In this document: one piece after another, positions 5,248 through 7,286 of the stretch
How positions within the stretch are numbered: position 1 is the stretch's first letter
Layout of the letters: every line of letters begins with the position of its first letter
Assembly: GCA_024278035.1 (NCBI GenBank)
Contig: JAJRUA010000068.1
Location: forward strand, 1 to 7,286
Length of the DNA stretch: 7,286 nt
DNA from: Planctomycetota bacterium
GTDB taxonomy: Bacteria; Planctomycetota; Planctomycetia; Pirellulales; Lacipirellulaceae
Direction of reading: 5' to 3'
The notes under the pieces: generated by a model
Told to the model about the DNA's origin: nothing
Database searches by the model: none
What the model saw: the letters and a program-made list of their open reading frames with translations, nothing else
Translations under genes and position numbers: made by a program

Positions 5248-6197
5248 AAGTCATTCTCAAGGATTAAAGCAGAAAAACAAAACGAAACACGCCTTCGATG
5301 AGTGACAGGCCAAGCCATCCCAAAAAGGCCAACAACAAGCCACGCCGTCGCGGGCTCAGGAATCGCAAAAGTAATTGAGGAGGTAGTGTTGCCGAAGTTG
5401 TCGCGCCAAACGGCGTAGTCGGCTTGGGGGTATTCGGTGCCAAGACCGTCGCGCCACACGGTGTAGTCCGCGGCATCGACCGTGCCATCCGCGTTAAAAT
5501 CGCCCGCTAGTGCAGGGGGAGCGGCGGCTAGGAGATTCTCAGCAAACTCGTTGTTGTTGAGCGTTACGGCAAAGGCGTAGCTGTCCCAATCGCCGTCCGT
5601 AAGCACTCTGCCAAAGGCACCCGAACCGGAAGAACTCCAACCGGTGGGGCCCGTGGAGGAGATGGCGTAGTGCCAAAATCCTTCGCTCCATCCCTCACGG
5701 TAAAGATCGAGTGGGTCAATCGATTCGACGCCGTCGGAAGCAGACGTGATGGCAATACCGTCGGCGTCGAAGGTGGTGTTATCATCCAGGGCAAAGGCAC
5801 TGTCGCCGCTGAGGTCGTAACCCAAGCCGTAAACTCTTCTGCCGAAGGTGCCGCTCGTGCTTAGCTTGGCGTAGAGGCGGGGATCGCCTGCCAGAACGTC
5901 GAGCAACATTTGTTCGCCGGTGGCGGCTCCGTCCCAGCGGTAACCCCAGGCGAGTGAGGTGTCTTGGTTGTCATCGCCGATCCAATCGATGGCGAGAGCC
6001 GCTTGGTTAGCGCCATTGCCGACCCAAAACTGTAGGTCATCGAACGAAGTTACCGCTGCGGTACCGATTTTTGGTGATAGCAGTGATGCAAGGAGTAATA
6101 ACCCGCGCACGTATTTCCCGTGCCAGGATGGCACGGCTATAGCCGTGCCATCCTGGCACGGGAAAATGGAACAACGATAAGCCGTTTTTTTTATCAT
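5244..6197 (-). CDS. PEP-CTERM protein with short dockerin-like segment; palindromic repeat inside its signal-peptide region
   Basis: 317-residue exported protein. The hydrophobic signal core GLLLLASLLS and likely cleavage after IGTA/GTAA come only at residues 32-48, because an in-frame palindrome adds PCQDGTAIAVPSWHGK after MIKKTAYRCSIF. The mature domain carries FDDLQFWVGNGANQAALAIDW (about 52-72; ends FDDLQ/AIDW), LAWGYRWDG, ATGEQML, VYGLGYDL and DGDWDSYAF. I have seen this signature in PEP-CTERM proteins but cannot give it a family name. Residues 233-269 hold a calcium-type loop DFNADGTVDAADYTVWRD and a second half-repeat ADYAVWRDNFG, a short dockerin form. IPEPATAW, a hydrophobic helix and RRR (279-303) form the sorting signal, followed by an unusual 14-residue tail. 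The start is supported by GAGGTG five bases upstream and the ATGA overlap with the DUF1559 stop. Confidence 0.9.
   Translation of the reverse strand: MIKKTAYRCSIFPCQDGTAIAVPSWHGKYVRGLLLLASLLSPKIGTAAVTSFDDLQFWVGNGANQAALAIDWIGDDNQDTSLAWGYRWDGAATGEQMLLDVLAGDPRLYAKLSTSGTFGRRVYGLGYDLSGDSAFALDDNTTFDADGIAITSASDGVESIDPLDLYREGWSEGFWHYAISSTGPTGWSSSGSGAFGRVLTDGDWDSYAFAVTLNNNEFAENLLAAAPPALAGDFNADGTVDAADYTVWRDGLGTEYPQADYAVWRDNFGNTTSSITFAIPEPATAWLVVGLFGMAWPVTHRRRVSFCFSALILENDL
6114..6165. repeat. Palindromic element, copy B (52-bp perfect palindrome) inside a coding region
   Basis: Twenty-six perfect base pairs around 6139/6140, no loop, centre GGCTATAGCC, arms GCCAGGATGGC preceded by CCCGT, ends TTT/AAA. 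It has the same core as copy A (1447-1496), with a paired AC/GT for GA/TC change. It lies about 30 bases after the start of the PEP-CTERM/dockerin gene and is translated. In mRNA it would form a very stable hairpin near the ribosome's first elongation steps, between the first and second genes of the operon. Confidence 0.92.
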
Positions 6198-7042
6198 GGC
6201 GACACCTCGTCCCCGGCTTTGGTGAGCATCGCGATGAGAACCCGTTGGTCAGTCGAATCGGCAAGCCAATCTGCACGTCCATCGCAGAAGACGCCGAGCG
6301 CCCCGCCAGGGTGGGGACTCCCCAAGTCGCCGCCGAATCCGGAATTAGCATTGATGGGCGTCGTCTCTTCTTGGGCAAAGACGTTCTCGCCATTGGTCCA
6401 AACACATTCACTGATCCGGCGGTTCAAGAGCTCGGCTACGGCAAGTGTCTTTGTCGTGCCGTCGGTGATCTCGGTTAGCTGAACGGGATCGTTGTAGAGC
6501 AACACACCAAGATTTTCTTCGTCGATGGCCGTGCCACTTCCCGAGTCCGTCCCTTCCACACCAAACACGCCACCGTAATCGGTGAAGGCACATCCCTTCC
6601 AGGTTTTGGTCTCACTGAAAAGCACATCGGACGGTTCGCTCGGGCAGAGAAAATCCTCAACGACAATAGCCACTTCGCGATTTGTAGCATGTTTGGCTGG
6701 TAGCGAATCGTCATAGAGATCAGCGAGGGACTGTTGTTCTAGATAGGGGAGCAGTCGCAGGAGCCAAGAGGTTCGTTTGCCGACAGGAAATTGGCCGCAC
6801 CCTTCACAGCCGACGGGCAATTTTTCTCGTTCCGAAGCGTAGTTGGCCATTGCCAAGCCGATTTGCCGAAGGTTATTCGTACACTGGGTTCGCCGTGCCG
6901 CTTCGCGAGCCGCTTGTACCGCCGGCAAAAGCAACGCCACCAACACGCCGATGATCGCAATCACCACAAGCAGTTCCACCAACGTGAACGCGCACGAGGG
7001 TACACGCCGTGAGGAATCGAAAGTGGGTCGGCAGGCCGACAT
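6194..7042 (-). CDS. DUF1559 family prepilin-type protein with H-X9-DG domain
   Basis: Planctomycete-expanded family of pseudopilin-like envelope proteins; the exact function is not known. From the ATG at 7040-7042 the protein is 282 residues. A basic leader ends SCA, then FTLVELLVVIAIIGVLV (from residue 19) forms the type IV prepilin cleavage site and membrane helix, with Glu at +5 of the mature protein. AVQAAREAARRTQCTNNLRQIG follows, the usual helical continuation (ends AVQAAREAARR/NNLRQIG). Near the C-terminus, His244, nine residues, then Asp254-Gly255 in a GSPHPGGALGVFCDG context is the H-X9-DG signature. The residue before cleavage is Ala instead of the commoner Gly. An upstream in-frame GTG (7073-7075) is an alternative start adding KKKR; neither has a convincing Shine-Dalgarno. 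The gene is first in the operon after the B12 riboswitch and overlaps the next gene by 4 bp. Confidence 0.93.
   Translation of the reverse strand: MSACRPTFDSSRRVPSCAFTLVELLVVIAIIGVLVALLLPAVQAAREAARRTQCTNNLRQIGLAMANYASEREKLPVGCEGCGQFPVGKRTSWLLRLLPYLEQQSLADLYDDSLPAKHATNREVAIVVEDFLCPSEPSDVLFSETKTWKGCAFTDYGGVFGVEGTDSGSGTAIDEENLGVLLYNDPVQLTEITDGTTKTLAVAELLNRRISECVWTNGENVFAQEETTPINANSGFGGDLGSPHPGGALGVFCDGRADWLADSTDQRVLIAMLTKAGDEVSP
6203..6208 (-). promoter_or_regulatory. Ribosome binding site deciding the start of the PEP-CTERM/dockerin gene
   Basis: GAGGTG on the minus strand, five bases before the ATG at 6195-6197. It is one of the few clear Shine-Dalgarno sites in the window. It lies inside the end of the DUF1559 gene, fixing the start upstream of the palindrome rather than at the GTG just after it. 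Confidence 0.7.
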
Positions 7043-7067
7043 CGGTTCTCGCTTCTTTTTCACCGAC

Positions 7068-7076
7068 TTATCCACA
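7068..7076 (+). other. Single perfect DnaA-box sequence
   Basis: TTATCCACA, identical to the strong E. coli consensus, overlaps the alternative GTG start of the DUF1559 gene. No cluster of further boxes, AT-rich unwinding region or dnaA/dnaN gene is present, so it is probably chance or at most a titration or regulatory site. Confidence 0.3.
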
Positions 7077-7095
7077 ACCGTTTTGCGATTACGAA

Positions 7096-7133
7096 TTCCC
7101 TTCGCGCGTACGACAGCGCACGCTCAAGGGGAA
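7096..7133 (-). promoter_or_regulatory. Imperfect long hairpin in the operon leader
   Basis: Outer arms TTCCCTT/AAGGGGAA (one bulge) and inner GCGT/ACGC enclose about ten bases. In the minus-strand RNA the 3' arm contains AAGGGAA, a purine block that could act as a ribosome-loading site and would be hidden when the hairpin forms. It lies about 20 bases before the GTG and farther from the ATG, so its role is uncertain. Confidence 0.35.
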
Positions 7134-7137
7134 CTAT

Positions 7138-7165
7138 AAAAAATCGCGCAACGACACAAGTCGTT
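7138..7165 (-). terminator. Possible riboswitch terminator
   Basis: On the minus strand, AACGAC-TTGT-GTCGTT (7165-7150) is a 6-bp perfect stem. Six bases (GCGCGA) and then six T (7143-7138) follow. The spacer between stem and T-run is longer than ideal for an intrinsic terminator. Its place between a B12 riboswitch and the first gene makes it the best candidate expression platform. Confidence 0.35.
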
Positions 7166-7174
7166 TCATAAAAC

Positions 7175-7202
7175 GTGGGCGCTCTCCCTCGGAGCGATCC
7201 AC
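7175..7202 (-). other. Stable hairpin just after the riboswitch aptamer
   Basis: GTGG-g-CGCTC, a seven-base loop, then GAGCG-at-CCAC on the plus strand; the minus-strand RNA folds likewise. It starts about 14 bases after the conserved ACCTGCC of the cobalamin aptamer. That is where many B12 riboswitches place the hairpin whose loop pairs back to the aptamer; loop pairing cannot be tested because the 5' half is outside the window. Confidence 0.45.
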
Positions 7203-7215
7203 AAAACAACGTGTT

Positions 7216-7286
7216 GGCAGGTCTTCTGACTTGTCGAGCCTGCGGCGACCTGCCTTCTCGTCGTCGTGCCCCGAAATGCTTCAAAA
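7216..7286 (-). ncRNA. Cobalamin (B12) riboswitch, 3' part; 5' half outside window
   Basis: Read on the minus strand, the sequence ends with AAGTCAGAAGACCTGCC (7232-7216), matching the B12-box 3' consensus (AGUCAGgAgACCUGCC). Upstream, GAGAAGGC (7259-7252) fits the conserved GGGAAGGC element, and the intervening distance is typical of the family. GGCAGGTC (7254-7247) is also exactly complementary to the terminal GACCTGCC, so a closing stem is possible within the visible part. The 5' elements (GGUGxAAxUCC, CCCGCxACUGU) would lie beyond base 7286. It senses adenosyl- or another cobalamin and normally turns expression off when B12 is plentiful. It precedes the DUF1559/PEP-CTERM operon by about 140 bases. 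Confidence 0.78.

Noticed and set aside
5670..5864. Plus-strand open frame inside the PEP-CTERM/dockerin gene
   Set aside because: It is antisense to a well-supported coding region, short and without motifs.
7068..7076. Replication origin suggested by TTATCCACA
   Set aside because: Only one box is present, with no cluster, unwinding element or origin-linked genes.
7060..7284. Minus-strand 74-codon open frame at the right edge (KHFGARRREGRSPQ...)
   Set aside because: It lies wholly over the cobalamin riboswitch and leader, resembles no protein family, and is best explained as chance.

Overview
The window looks like chromosome of a planctomycete, most likely Pirellulales. The evidence is a DUF1559 pseudopilin with the H-X9-DG signature, two PEP-CTERM secreted proteins (one with a short planctomycete-style dockerin), an OppA-like binding protein with a large lineage-type insert, frequent lack of Shine-Dalgarno sites, and short palindromic repeats. 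No tRNA, rRNA, CRISPR array, transposase or phage gene was seen.

Layout. (1) Positions 1-3345, minus strand: an AroE-fold protein that has lost its catalytic residues, then bioD (dethiobiotin synthetase), then an OppA-type peptide-binding protein that runs off the left edge. The oppA reading frame is interrupted by a single in-frame TAA at its 40th codon, with over 400 open codons after it. The bioD-oppA gap (1369-1531) is packed with hairpins, including a 50-bp palindrome. (2) Positions 3346-3560: a divergent gap holding half of the same palindromic element and a -10-like box placed for a leaderless transcript. (3) Positions 3561-4433, plus strand: an unrecognised membrane protein with about eight membrane segments, ending convergently with a 17-bp overlap. 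(4) Positions 7286 down to 4417, minus strand: the 3' part of a cobalamin (B12) riboswitch, a hairpin-rich leader, then three genes joined by two 4-bp ATGA overlaps: a DUF1559 pseudopilin, a PEP-CTERM/dockerin protein and a second PEP-CTERM protein.

The most interesting unit is region 4. A B12-sensing leader appears to control an operon made only of exported, surface or envelope proteins, with no known B12 enzyme or transporter among them. By analogy with B12-riboswitch loci of Bacteroidetes, which encode surface corrinoid-binding proteins, it may encode a planctomycete surface apparatus for corrinoid capture. That role is inference.

The second notable signal is a dispersed palindromic element: two near-complete copies with compensatory base changes and one half copy. 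One copy sits in frame inside the signal-peptide coding region of the first PEP-CTERM gene.
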